Shown here piece by piece: positions 29,524 through 40,003 of a DNA stretch of 64,000 nt (position 1 is its first letter; every line of letters starts with the position of its first letter). This DNA comes from Dyadobacter sp. NIV53. Its GTDB lineage: Bacteria; Bacteroidota; Bacteroidia; Cytophagales; Spirosomataceae. The translations under genes were made by a program, and so were the position numbers. Location of the stretch: assembly GCF_019711195.1 (NCBI RefSeq), contig NZ_CP081299.1, positions 2,914,001 through 2,978,000 on the forward strand, given 5' to 3'. The notes under the pieces were generated by a model, which saw nothing but the letters and a program-made list of their open reading frames with translations, had not been told where the DNA came from and did not search any database.

Positions 29524-30252
29524 ATGAATTCTAATCCACTTCCCTTAATTTCAATTGTAACTGTTGTTTACAACGCCATTTCAACTCTAGAGCATACATT
29601 ACAGAGTGTTATCAATCAAACTTATAAAAATATTGAATATATTATAATTGATGGTGGATCGAACGATGGAACAATTGAGCTGATCAATAAATACAGAGTT
29701 CATATTAGTCAGTTTGTTAGTGAACATGATGATGGTATTTTCGATGCCATGAATAAAAGTCTCAATTTAGCAAATGGAAGCTGGCTGATTTTTTTAGGAG
29801 CAGATGATTTACTGTTATCACCGACGATAATAGAAGAAGTAGTACCTTATTTTGAGAAACACGACGGAATATATTATGGAAATGCCTACATAAAAACAAT
29901 AAACCGTTTATATAACGGTAAGTTAAACAAATGGTCAATGGCGCTTGGAAGCGTGTCCCATCAAGCCATTTTCTACCCAAAATCTGTATATAAGCATAAA
30001 TCTTACGATCAGTCATTCAGGATCTTCGCAGACCATATCTATAACATAGAACTTTTCAACTCCCATACTTCACAATTTGTATATATCCCGAAGTTGATTT
30101 CAATTTACGATGGTAATGGTGTCAGTTCACATGGAAAAGACGAAAAATATCACAAAAACTTAATAAAAGTTATAATAAGTAACTATGGTTATCTTTGTGG
30201 ATATTATGTTTGGATAAGAAAAAAATTGTATAGCCTGCAAGAAAAAATATAA
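29524..30252 (+). CDS. Glycosyltransferase family 2
   Basis: A 242-residue GT2 enzyme. The N-terminus is canonical: PLISIVTVVYNAISTLEHTL, then SVINQTYKNIEYIIIDGGSN, DGTIELINKY, and the metal-binding region around GSWLIFLGADDLLL. This WcaA-like group adds single sugars to lipid-linked intermediates. The C-terminus has FADHIYNIELF. The frame is intact, and the next gene begins four bases after its stop codon, so they are probably one transcript. Confidence 0.88.
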   Translation: MNSNPLPLISIVTVVYNAISTLEHTLQSVINQTYKNIEYIIIDGGSNDGTIELINKYRVHISQFVSEHDDGIFDAMNKSLNLANGSWLIFLGADDLLLSPTIIEEVVPYFEKHDGIYYGNAYIKTINRLYNGKLNKWSMALGSVSHQAIFYPKSVYKHKSYDQSFRIFADHIYNIELFNSHTSQFVYIPKLISIYDGNGVSSHGKDEKYHKNLIKVIISNYGYLCGYYVWIRKKLYSLQEKI

Positions 30253-30255
30253 AAA

Positions 30256-31590
30256 ATGAATCATGCACAATTAGCATTAACTGTTTTAGATGATCTAAGT
30301 TTTTATGTAACTATCTATGTAATTTTAGTTGCCTTATACATGGTGCTTTACCGAAAAATGTATTGGGGCTTATTTGATCCGTTAGTTTGGACTGTTACAA
30401 GCATGGCTGGGGGGGCATTTTGCGTGTTTTTCCTAAGTCACCAAATGCAGCTTGATCCTCTTTATAAATGGTCATTCTTAACAACAGAAGTAGCATTATT
30501 CACCGGTTTAGTAGTGGCGAGATACATACCACCAATTCGACTAGATTTTGTTTCCCAACCAGAAGTAGTACCTGGTGAAGAAAATATAATTACAGAATTT
30601 GATATTTTCACCTGGGTAATTGGCACTATGTACATTGGCTGTGAGATAGTCAGTTTTATGGTTGTTGGAATTGTGCTTTTTGACGAGGGAGCGAATCACC
30701 TATCTGCATTTGCTGAACATGGTATTCTTATGGCATTTATAACTTCCTACAGAATGCTATGTCCCTTAGTTTTGTTTTATAAGATGCTTATTTTAAAACA
30801 AAAATTTAATTTATTTGATATTATTTGTTGGTTTTTCGCAGCATTTGGAATATTAACAACAGGCTCGAAAGGTGCCATACTTATTTTTATCTTTCAATAT
30901 TTTATGATGCAGTTTCCACTTATCTATCAAGGAAAAATAAAACCTCTTAAAATTTCCGGAATCTTTATCTTAGTTTTGGCTTGCTTTCCTGTACTTGTAC
31001 TTTCGATTACTTCTGGAGCCGATGCCATGGGTGCAGTTCAGGGAGTTTTTATCCGTTTGTTATCTAGCGGAGATATTTTCCTCCTCGGCTATAATGACGC
31101 AGTAATGGCGTCTATAACTGAAAAATCATTTCTAAATTACGCATTTTACCCAGGATGGGGAACTGTACTAAAAAACTTAGGATTTGACTTTACTCCTCCA
31201 CAAGCAATAGGAGCTGATATTTTGAACTATCATTATGGCCGAACTGATGGTGGCCCTACTAGTAGATATAATTATGTTGCACTTCATTTTTTAGGCTTTT
31301 GGGGTGCAATTATATATTCAGGCTTTATCGGTACTTTCATTGGTGTAATTAGAAATTCATTTAAAACTCTTGACCCTACACGAATTAGTTATTTCGGTTA
31401 CATCTTAGTTACATTAATTGTTTATGTATCAAATATCTTGATTGATGATATTAATATTTTCATGAACTATGTCTTTTGGAGAACATCCTTCTTAACCCTT
31501 TCTTATCTAGCAAGCAAAATCATATTTCTGATCATAAAAAACAGAGCTTCCTCGCTTTCGGTATCACAAAACATACAAAATTTACAGTGA
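30256..31590 (+). CDS. Wzy-like oligosaccharide repeat-unit polymerase
   Basis: A 444-residue polytopic membrane protein with about twelve hydrophobic segments. A large loop between later helices carries FYPGWGTVLKNLGFDFTP and RTDGGPTSRYNYVALHFLGFWG. This topology and its position beside Wzx, Wzz and glycosyltransferases indicate the polymerase of a Wzx/Wzy-type pathway. Wzy proteins share little sequence, so the call rests on topology and context. It starts four bases after the GT2 gene and has no frame break. Confidence 0.72.
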   Translation: MNHAQLALTVLDDLSFYVTIYVILVALYMVLYRKMYWGLFDPLVWTVTSMAGGAFCVFFLSHQMQLDPLYKWSFLTTEVALFTGLVVARYIPPIRLDFVSQPEVVPGEENIITEFDIFTWVIGTMYIGCEIVSFMVVGIVLFDEGANHLSAFAEHGILMAFITSYRMLCPLVLFYKMLILKQKFNLFDIICWFFAAFGILTTGSKGAILIFIFQYFMMQFPLIYQGKIKPLKISGIFILVLACFPVLVLSITSGADAMGAVQGVFIRLLSSGDIFLLGYNDAVMASITEKSFLNYAFYPGWGTVLKNLGFDFTPPQAIGADILNYHYGRTDGGPTSRYNYVALHFLGFWGAIIYSGFIGTFIGVIRNSFKTLDPTRISYFGYILVTLIVYVSNILIDDINIFMNYVFWRTSFLTLSYLASKIIFLIIKNRASSLSVSQNIQNLQ

Positions 31591-31628
31591 AATTCGTTTC
31601 TTTGGCTGAAAATCATAATGAGAACGCT

Positions 31629-34115
31629 ATGAACTTAACTGTAAACCAGATATTTATTTGTATTTTTTTCTTTTTTGAGCCATGCTGCACTGGCTCAAAA
31701 TGGCTTAGTTAAAATTATATCCACCTCTACAAGTGAGTATGCACAGAAGCAATCAACTTCAATATATCCTGCCTTTGTAGATAGAATGCCATATCAATCC
31801 TGGACAGAATCTGGAAGTAAACCCTACTTTCAGTTAGCTGCAGATGCGGGGCAAAAACCATATCAATGGGCAATTGTTACAGGAAAGTTGCCTGATGGCC
31901 TTACCTTAACTAAGGATGGAAAAATACAAGGAACTCCTACAAAAGAAGGCAAGTTTCCATTTGTAGTAAAAGTTACTGATTCTCAGGGAAAAACTGATCA
32001 AAAATCTTTAGATTTCATTGCGGAACCTTACCGTTCCAAGTGGTTGACAGATGCTAAATTTGGTGTATGGTTTCCACTTAGTCCAGCCGTAAAACCTGCA
32101 TTGTCTTCAAAAGAAGAGATAAAAATATTTGAAGAGCGAATAAAGAATTTCAATGCTGACAAATGGGTCCAAGCCGTAGTAGATATTGGCGGAAAAGTAC
32201 TTAACTGCTCCGTAAAAGGAGGAGATGGAATCAGATTATGGCCATCTACAACTCCCAGTAAGTATGAAATGAAAACATCCAGGAATATTGTTAAAGAACT
32301 GATCGAAGCATGTCACAAAAAAAACATCAAATTTGTCGGATATTTTGCTCCAGATCATACATGGAACAAAAAAGTGAATGATACAGGAATTGATGGAACT
32401 TGGGGAACATTAAATAAAGGGTTAATCAGGGAATTAGTTGACATGGGTGTGGATGGATTTTGGATTGATATGGGAGGTACCCCAGAATTATTTAAAAACG
32501 AAGTAGATCCACGTTGGTTTCCATGGGATGAAATATTGCCAGTCGTTCGTACTAGAAATCCTCATGTGATATTTTCTAATAATCCAGGATGGGGTAATGG
32601 TGGAACAGTACTAAGATATCCAGATACTGATGTTCTAGTTTACGAAGGTTATACAGGAAATGCAGAAAATAACCTAATTGTAGCAAAACCATCTATAATT
32701 AAGAAAAAAGTGGCAATAGAAGTCGATAATTTATTAGATAGTACATGGTCTTGGATACCTGTTAAAGAACATAGAACCCCTAAATCTGCGGAGAGAATAA
32801 TAGAAAATATCAAATCAAACTGGGCAGTAGGTGCTACTTACATGCTCGATGTCCCGATTCCACCTGATGGCGAAGTTATTAATGAAGATTACACTCCATT
32901 GTTAGCAAAGATTGGTGAATTTGTTAAAAAAATCAAAATATTACTTCCCCGCCAAAGTCATCTTTAAATAAAAATAGTGTCTACGATTCAACCCAAATAT
33001 TGTATTTTGACACAGAGGATAATGCAAAAGTATATTATACAACGGATGGAACAGAGCCTTCTGCAAAAAGTAAATTATACAAGACCCCGGTTAAAATCTC
33101 AAAAAGCACCAGAATAAAGGCTATATCAATAGTACCAGGGAAACGTGCAAGTAAAATACTTGACGAGCATTATATTTTCAGTACTAATTTAAAATCTTCA
33201 GGATTAAGAATACAAAGTAAAGTATTGCCTCTTGACAAAGGAAAGCCAATAATCGATGATAAAGAGTATTATCGAGGCATGAGAATAATTGTAGAATCAG
33301 ATCCAATTATCATTTATGGAATTGGGCGGCAATTCATAGCAGGTAATAAGAATACTCACAACATTGTTATCAAAAAATTTGTAAATGACTATCCGGTATT
33401 TTCTACTGATTTAAATACGAATAATTTAAAAGTAGATGCCGACGGATATCAATATGTTGCGATTCCTCCGCTAACCTTAAATGCAGGTGAATCTTATATA
33501 GTTGCGTCAAAAGAAGATTCAACTGATAAATTCATGCCTAATAATCTCAAAGAAAAAGCAGAAGTTACAAACGGATATCGAATAGCAGGCAATTTTATGT
33601 TGAGCCCAACTGGTGACCGCAAACCTGTCGTAAATGACCAAATCGGCTCAATTCTAAATTTTAAATACGAGATCGGCAAAAGTAAAGAACCAAAAAATCT
33701 CGCATTAGGCGCTGTTACTTATTTACTAAATAATAGCGGTAAGCCCTTACTTGCGTGGCAAGGAAGATTTTACGCCGAAAATGCAGTAGATGGTAATATG
33801 AGTACTCGTGCGCATGCAGGTGGCGAATATGCATGGACATTAAAAATCGATTTGGGTAAAGTAAATGATAAAATAAAACAAACAATAATTGATTTTGGAA
33901 CAGGTACTTTTCCTACTGAATTTCAACTATTATCCTCTATAGACGGCAGCACTTGGACCAAATTAGCAGAAAAAAGTAACAATTCATCACTTCATATTGT
34001 ATTTAACTTTCCACCCACCCGGGCTCGTTATTTTGAAGTAAAAGCACTAAAACCAGATGGGCCTGGCCAAAAAGGTGGAGCAATGGGTGTATTAGAGTTC
34101 CGAGCTTTCAAATAA
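31629..34115 (+). CDS. Secreted GH29-like (alpha-L-fucosidase family) protein with Ig-like and discoidin domains (two frame breaks)
   Basis: The corrected protein is 828 residues: one T too many in the T-runs at 31663-31676 and one A missing in A7 32926-32932. A signal peptide ends near AALAQ. Residues of about 55-110 are an Ig-like domain (PYQWAIVTGKLPDGLTL, IQGTPTKEG). Residues of about 120-430 match GH29: KWLTDAKFGVW, FNADKW, SRNIVKELIEAC, and the probable nucleophile Asp in GVDGFWIDMGG. A chitobiase-like segment (VYYTTDGTEPS) and a discoidin-type C-terminal domain follow. The usual KHHDGF motif of the family is replaced by VKGGDGI, so activity or specificity may differ. It may trim or remodel the polysaccharide. 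Confidence 0.75.
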
Positions 34116-34184
34116 CTAACACTAGTTGATAGTATTAATAAATTATAAAAAAATAGGTTTGGAATAGGATAATTTAAATTTTAT

Positions 34185-35362
34185 ATGAAAACAAAAGTCC
34201 TTTTTTTCCTTACATCTTTAAAGTACGGCGGTACCGAAAAAACCACTATTTCTTACTTAAACGAGTTGTCACAAAGTAATAAATATGAAATTACGTTATG
34301 CGTAATGTTTGATGTTAATTGTGTAGAAACACTCGAAAAAAGTATTCATGAGTCTGTGAAGATTATTTATCTAACCAGTTCAGAAGTTGGCGACCTCTTT
34401 CATAAAGTTCAAACTTCTTATGCAAAAGGATACATATACAAAATAAAATATGTTTTGTTTCGATTAAAATACAATATAATTTTAGAAAAAAAAATTTGAC
34501 GAAATAATTTCGCAAAATCAACCTACAACATTAGTACAGGCAGATAGTGTTATGCCAGATTATTTCTTTAAATATAAGAATTTAACAAAAATAATATTTG
34601 TACACTTTTCCTTAGACCATCTTTTTAGTGGATTATTGAAATCATATAGAATTGATAGATGGGCTAAAAAATTAAAACAGTATGATTTTATACTAGCAAT
34701 TTCTAAGCGTGGGTATTCTCAATTAAAGCCTTTTTGTAATACTGATCAATTACGTCTCATTTATAATCCTACTTTTGAGAAAGAAATAATACCCTTGTCC
34801 TTGCAAGAATATCAACTACCGGATGGAGTAATTAATGGTGAATACATTATATCAGTCGGAAGACTTGATGAGAACCAGAAAGATTTCACTAGTTTAATTA
34901 AAGCTATAAAAATAGCAAATGCCAATTATAATCAAAGTTATAAGTTACTTATTGTGGGAGCGGGCCGTGATAAAGAATATTTAGAGAAACTAGTCATTGA
35001 TAATAGTTTACAGAAATTTGTTTTTTTTATAGGAAATCAACGAAATCCATATCCGTATATAGCCAACAGTTCTTTACTAGTATTAAGTACCAAATTTGAA
35101 GGTTTTGGAAATGTGTTATTAGAAGCTATAATTCTAGGAAAATTGGCAATTTCATCTGATTGTTTAACAGGTCCCTCCGAAATTTTAAATCATGAAAAAT
35201 TGTTAGTCCCTGTTGGAAATAGTAGACTGCTTGCTGGAAGCGATCCATGTTTTACTCTCAACTAAACAATTAAGAGATGACATTTATATTCATCTTGGCA
35301 AACAAAAACAACTTTTTGACCCAAAACATTCTGTAGAAGCATTAGAGGAATTATTGAATTGA
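34185..35362 (+). CDS. Glycosyltransferase family 4 (two frame breaks)
   Basis: A GT-B transferase of 391 residues after correction (one A too many in A9 34486-34494, one A too many at 35238-35239). The N-terminus has FFLTSLKYGGTEKTTISYL, the nucleotide-sugar domain starts at YIISVGRLDENQKDF, and the C-terminal domain has LLIVGAGRDKEYLE and the E-x7-E region FEGFGNVLLEAIILG. These are standard GT4 features. After correction the protein ends with LEELLN at 35362. Which sugar it transfers is unknown. Confidence 0.85.
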
Positions 35363-35474
35363 TTAGTAGTATCCAAACTTACTTAACATATACCTTATCG
35401 TTAAAAACTAGCATTACTGGCTAATTTTAGTCATTCTAAATTTTATTGTCTTATAAAATATATAAAAGGTATTT

Positions 35475-36084
35475 ATGAGTAGTCTAAAAAAAATTATTCA
35501 ACAGAATTCCTTTATTGGATTAATTCGATTAGGGAAAAATTTGATTTTAACTAAGTTATTTTTTCCAAGTGCCCGAATAATACGATTTCCAATTTTTATA
35601 AAGGGTAGAAATGGAATCCATATTGGTAAAAATTTTACTGCTGGCATTGGCTTGCGTTTAGATTGTGAAAAATTTGATTTGGCATCAAATCCCAGATTAT
35701 TTATTGGAAATAATGTTGAAATAAACGATTATGTTACACATTGGATGTACGCATGCTGTTACAATAGAGGATAATGTACTAATTGCAAGCAAAGTATTTA
35801 TTACTGATCATAATCATGGGGTTTATTCAGGTGACAATCAACATAGTTCTCCAGATGAACCTCCAAAATTACGAATTGTTACAGGTCAACCGGTATATAT
35901 TGAACAAAATGTATGGATTGGAGAAATGGTTACTATATTACCTGGAGTTCGGATTGGCAGAGGTAGTATCATTGGAGCAAATTCAGTGGTAAGTAAAACT
36001 ATTCCTGCCTTTTCTATTGCAGTTGGCACTCCCGCAAAAGTAGTTAAGCAATTTAATTTTGAATCGAAGAAATGGGAAATTTGA
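35475..36084 (+). CDS. Acyltransferase, hexapeptide family (one frame break)
   Basis: A 202-residue left-handed beta-helix acetyltransferase. Two overlapping frames join if one base is removed near 35735-35738, so that NDYVHIGCTHAVTIEDNV is continuous. The C-terminus has the usual VYIEQNVWIGEMVTILPGV, IGRGSIIGANSVVSK and VGTPAKVVKQF. It resembles Maa/WbbJ-type O-acetyltransferases of polysaccharide loci. Its end overlaps the start of the following glycosyltransferase by 13 bases. Confidence 0.8.
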
Positions 36085-37213
36085 ATAAACCATTGCCTAT
36101 AATTGTAGTTTCTGCAATAAATATTTTTGAAGGTGGTCCACTTACCATATTAAATGAGTGCCTCAATTCTTTAAATTCTATTTTCTATAAAAATTATCAA
36201 ATAATAGCTCTGGTTCATCGAACAGATTTTATTTCTCGATCTCAATCTTAAAAATGTAACTTTTCGGGAATATCCTAAATCAAGAAAAAAGTTGGTTATA
36301 CAGGATATATTACGAATATTTTTATTTTAAAACTATTTCTAAGAGCTTAAAACCCTATTTGTGGTTGTCTCTTCACGATACTTCCCCTCGATTATTAAAT
36401 ACACAAAAACAATGCGTTTATTGCCATAACCCTTCTATCTTTTATAAAACAAATTGGTCAGAATTTAGATATGACAAGACCCATGTATTGTTTTCCTTAC
36501 TTTATAAATTTTTATACAGGATTAATCAAAACAGCAACAGATACATTATTGTTCAGCAGGAATGGATCAGGAAAAAATTTAATCAGCAATTTGATTTTCC
36601 GTTATCTAATATTATAGTTGCTTATCCAAATACAAAAAATAATCAAGAAAATCGGATATTTTTTGAAGAAAGAAATACAGAACATACTGTAACCTTCATT
36701 TATGCTGCGTTTCCCAGAATATTTAAAAATTACGAGGTAATTGTAGAAGCTGTAAAAATTCTCCTCAGCAGAAATATTTATAATTTCCAAGTTAAATTTA
36801 CTTTAAATGGTGAGGAAAATAGATATGCTGGAAAAATAAAAAAAATCAGTGATGGAGTAGAGCAAATTAAATTTTTGGGTTTAATGCCCAGAGATGAAGT
36901 AATGCTTCATTACTTACAATCAGATGTACTTATTTTTCCATCAAAGCTTGAGACTTGGGGATTGCCAATAACAGAATTTAAAAATATTCATAAACCAATT
37001 CTGGCAGCTGAATTAGAATATGCTCATGAAACTGTTGGATCTTATGACAAGATATCCTTTTTTGAACCAACAGACTCTACTATTCTTGCTGAGAAAATGG
37101 CTGCCATCATTCGAAATGATACATCGATCTGGCAAAAAGTTATTAAAACAGATCCTGAATTTCCTTTTACTTCGTCTTGGGACGAAATGCTTGAATTTAT
37201 TTTAAAAAATTAA
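36072..37213 (+). CDS. Glycosyltransferase family 4-like (two frame breaks)
   Basis: A 379-residue GT-B transferase after correction: one T too many near 36232-36234 and one A too many in A6 36285-36290. The start codon ATG at 36072 overlaps the acetyltransferase gene. Its N-terminus is IIVVSAINIFEGGPLTIL, the cysteine-containing HNPSIFYKTNW region follows, and the C-terminal half has FIYAAFPRIFKNYEVIVEAV, GLMPRDEV, DVLIFPSKLETWGLPITEF and a late KMAAIIRND. The ETWGLP motif marks the nucleotide-sugar site of GT4. Confidence 0.8.
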
Positions 37214-37217
37214 TACT

Positions 37218-37991
37218 ATGCAAATTACTGCCACAATAGTAACTTATAAAAATAATCCAGTAATTCTAAAAGAAGCAATTGATAGCTTTTTAAATACTAA
37301 ACTAGATGTTCTGCTTTATCTCATTGACAATTCTCCGGTTGATGATTTACGGGAAATATGTAAAGACAGACGCGTAGAATATATTTTTAACAACGCTAAT
37401 CTAGGATTTGGAAGAGCTCACAATATTGGAATAAATCTTTCTCAAAATTAGATGCTGAATATCATCTTGTACTTAATCCTGATATTTCTTTCCAACCAGG
37501 TACTTTGGAAAGTATATATTCATTCCTATCTGTTAATCATAAATTTGGCTTACTTATGCCAAAAGTAGTTTATCCGGATGGTACAACACAATATTTATGT
37601 AAGCTTCCCCCAAGTCTTTCTGTATTGCTCCTAAGAAGATTTATGCCTGCTTTTATACAAAATATGTTTAGAAAAAATTAGATAGATTTGAATATAAAGA
37701 TCATAATTACGACAATATAATAACAGACGTCCCGTATCTGTCCGGGTGTTTTTATGTTTTTTAGAAATTCTGTTTTAAAGAAAGTAGGATTATTTGATGA
37801 GCGTATATTCATGTATATGGAAGATGCTGATATAACCATTAGAACACTTGAGTTTGCGAGTACAGTATATTACCCGGAAGCTTTAGTAATCTCATCATTT
37901 CATGAAGGGCTCCTATAAAAACATGAAGTTAATGTACTACAATATTGAAGGAGCGATTATATACTTTCAAAAATGGGGATGGAATTTCTAG
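37218..37991 (+). CDS. Glycosyltransferase family 2, rhamnosyltransferase-like (four frame breaks)
   Basis: A 257-residue GT2 enzyme after correcting four indels: A4 37444-37447 (one short), A6 37672-37677 (one short), T5 37749-37753 (one extra) and GGG 37907-37909 (one extra). The N-terminus has ITATIVTYKNNPVILKEAI, then IDNSPVDDLRE, NLGFGRAHNIGINLS and a DAEYHLVLNPDIS metal-site region. The C-terminal part has SGCFMFFRNSVLKKVGLFDERIF and MYMEDADITIRT, typical of WbbL/rhamnosyltransferase-like members. It is the last glycosyltransferase before a non-coding gap. Confidence 0.75.
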
Positions 37992-38740
37992 AATGCACAT
38001 GATTCTAAGTTCGCCAGCCAACGGCTTTAATCTTATTCACTGATAAAATTGCCTTTTCTTCTTAATTAATAGGATCAAATGCTTCATTAACTGTTGCTAT
38101 GTAGGTGCTTTTGACCAATATTTTCACTTTTAACAGTTTTTTAGCAGCTAATAGTGCTACACTTATTGGGGCAGTAATATTTACTCTAATACAGTGTAAA
38201 TACATTCAATGATTAAAATTAGAACTATTTAGAGTATCTCATTTCAAATAGATATCCAAACTGATTATCTTTTTCACTTTTCAAGGAAGATTACTGATAC
38301 ATTTGATAACAGTTATTACCCTCGAATTCCACATTATCATATACGTAATTACTTCTCCTATTCACTTCCTATCATTAAATGAATAGGAAATGAACGGATT
38401 ATCTTTTATCAATATTCTAATTTCATTTTACCAAGTATTTTAGTTCCCCGGAAAACTAGCCAGCAAACTTAATATTGAATAAAAAAGCTCTTATGAACCC
38501 AATAATGCTTCGTTCAAATAGTTAAATAAGTCGATTTAAATTCTACACATATTCTATCATTAACAAGGATCATAGAATTAATATCTAATAATTCTTTTGT
38601 TTTAATCCAAATTAATCTACATTTGATTAGAATGATTTTATTATTATGAGCTGGAAACTACAAGTATCGCCGTATATCATTTTGATAAATGCTCTATTTT
38701 TTCTAAAAAAGAAGAGAAAAATAGCTATATCTATAATACT
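37992..38740. other. AT-rich intergenic region, no supported gene
   Basis: About 750 bases between the last glycosyltransferase and the T9SS protein gene. I found no open reading frame with protein-like features. A possible short minus-strand reading segment around 38055-38190 (AAKKLLKVKILVKSTYIATV) lacks a start and may be coincidental. Any promoter for the following gene should lie near the right end. Confidence 0.5.
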
Positions 38741-39940
38741 TTGTCCTATTATAAGGCACTTCTGTTCATTTTATTCATACTATTCAAATCAACACTGTGT
38801 TACTCACAGGATGCAAATGTTATAACTACTTCCAGAAGTAACGGAATGGGGATCATTAGTTATGCCGCACAGGTAACGTCTACCGGAATTTCATCAGGAA
38901 GTTATATTGATGGATATGTTAAGAAGCTAGGTACTAACTTTTTTATTTATCCAGTTGGTGACGGTGGATTTTACCGTCCATTTGCAGCAGAAGCAAATAG
39001 CATTACAGGAGCATATTACCTTGAAAATCCTACCGTAACAAGTAGTGAGATTATTGGCGGCCCTTTCCCTACTTCTTCTAAGGATCAGGATGTTGGGTCG
39101 ATCAGTGAAAATGAATTTTGGGATATTAATGGTACATTTTCTACTAAAATTACTCTGACATGGAACGCTAACAGTAACATCAGCTCCCTTATAGGCAGTA
39201 ATGATTTATCCAGGTTATTACTTGTTGGATGGGATGGTTCAAAATGGGTAAAAATTGAATCAACTGTGGATCCTGTTTCAATACTTGGAGAATCCAGCAC
39301 AGCGACTACGGGATCGATTACTACGAATGAATCTGTCGTTCCTGATAACTACAAAATTTATTCATTAGGAGCTGCTCCAGGTGGAGCTTTACCTGTTACT
39401 CTGGTAAATTTTGATGTAACAGCAACAGAAACATCCATACAACTGAACTGGAATACGTCGGCAGAAATAAACAGTGATTACTTCGATATAGAAAGAAGCT
39501 TAACCGGTAAGTCCTGGGCTAAGATAGGCAGTATAAGTATAGAAGAAAGGCTCATTGCATCTGCTCACAATACTACACTTAAACAGTATAATTATACTGA
39601 TAATGAGCCATTTAATGGAGAAAATCTTTACCGATTAAAAATGGTTGATAAGGATGGGACGTTTTCTTTCAGTACAATCCGCTCAGCAACATTTGATACT
39701 AAGAACGGAATGTCAATCTATCCTAATCCAGTCTCTGACAAGTTGTTTATTACTTCTAATAAAAACAATAAAATAGCAGAAGTCACCTTTCTGAATTTGC
39801 GCGGAGAAACTCTACTTACTCAAAAGGCTGTTTCACGGGATGGAATTAACACTGGATCACTAGCTTCTGGTGTCTACATTTTAACCATTAAATATAACGA
39901 TGGCCTTATTAGTTCACATAAGGTAATAGTTAACCGATAG
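38741..39940 (+). CDS. T9SS type A sorting-domain protein
   Basis: A 399-residue exported protein. Residues 1-22 form a signal peptide (LLFILFILFKSTLCYSQ). The middle has repeated beta-rich segments without a known catalytic motif. Around residues 215-320 there is PVTLVNFDVTATETSIQLNWNTSAEINSDYFDIERS, a fibronectin-like module also seen in the LRR protein of this window. The C-terminus has MSIYPNPVSDKLFI and ends KVIVNR, a type IX sorting domain. The start codon is TTG, and an upstream ATG is not in frame. It is followed 63 bases later by the DUF1800 gene. Confidence 0.8.
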   Translation: MSYYKALLFILFILFKSTLCYSQDANVITTSRSNGMGIISYAAQVTSTGISSGSYIDGYVKKLGTNFFIYPVGDGGFYRPFAAEANSITGAYYLENPTVTSSEIIGGPFPTSSKDQDVGSISENEFWDINGTFSTKITLTWNANSNISSLIGSNDLSRLLLVGWDGSKWVKIESTVDPVSILGESSTATTGSITTNESVVPDNYKIYSLGAAPGGALPVTLVNFDVTATETSIQLNWNTSAEINSDYFDIERSLTGKSWAKIGSISIEERLIASAHNTTLKQYNYTDNEPFNGENLYRLKMVDKDGTFSFSTIRSATFDTKNGMSIYPNPVSDKLFITSNKNNKIAEVTFLNLRGETLLTQKAVSRDGINTGSLASGVYILTIKYNDGLISSHKVIVNR

Positions 39941-40003
39941 AATTTTAAAAGGAGTACTGGAATTTAATTGAGACTGGCAATCAACATTCTTAAAATTATT
40001 GCA

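Noticed and set aside
37218..37991. Programmed translational frameshifting in slippery A/T runs
   Set aside because: There are up to four breaks per gene in unrelated genes, in both directions and without a common slippery site or downstream structure. Error is simpler.
38647..38835. ORF starting ATG at 38647
   Set aside because: It overlaps the T9SS protein gene in another frame and would displace that gene's signal peptide; no family resemblance.
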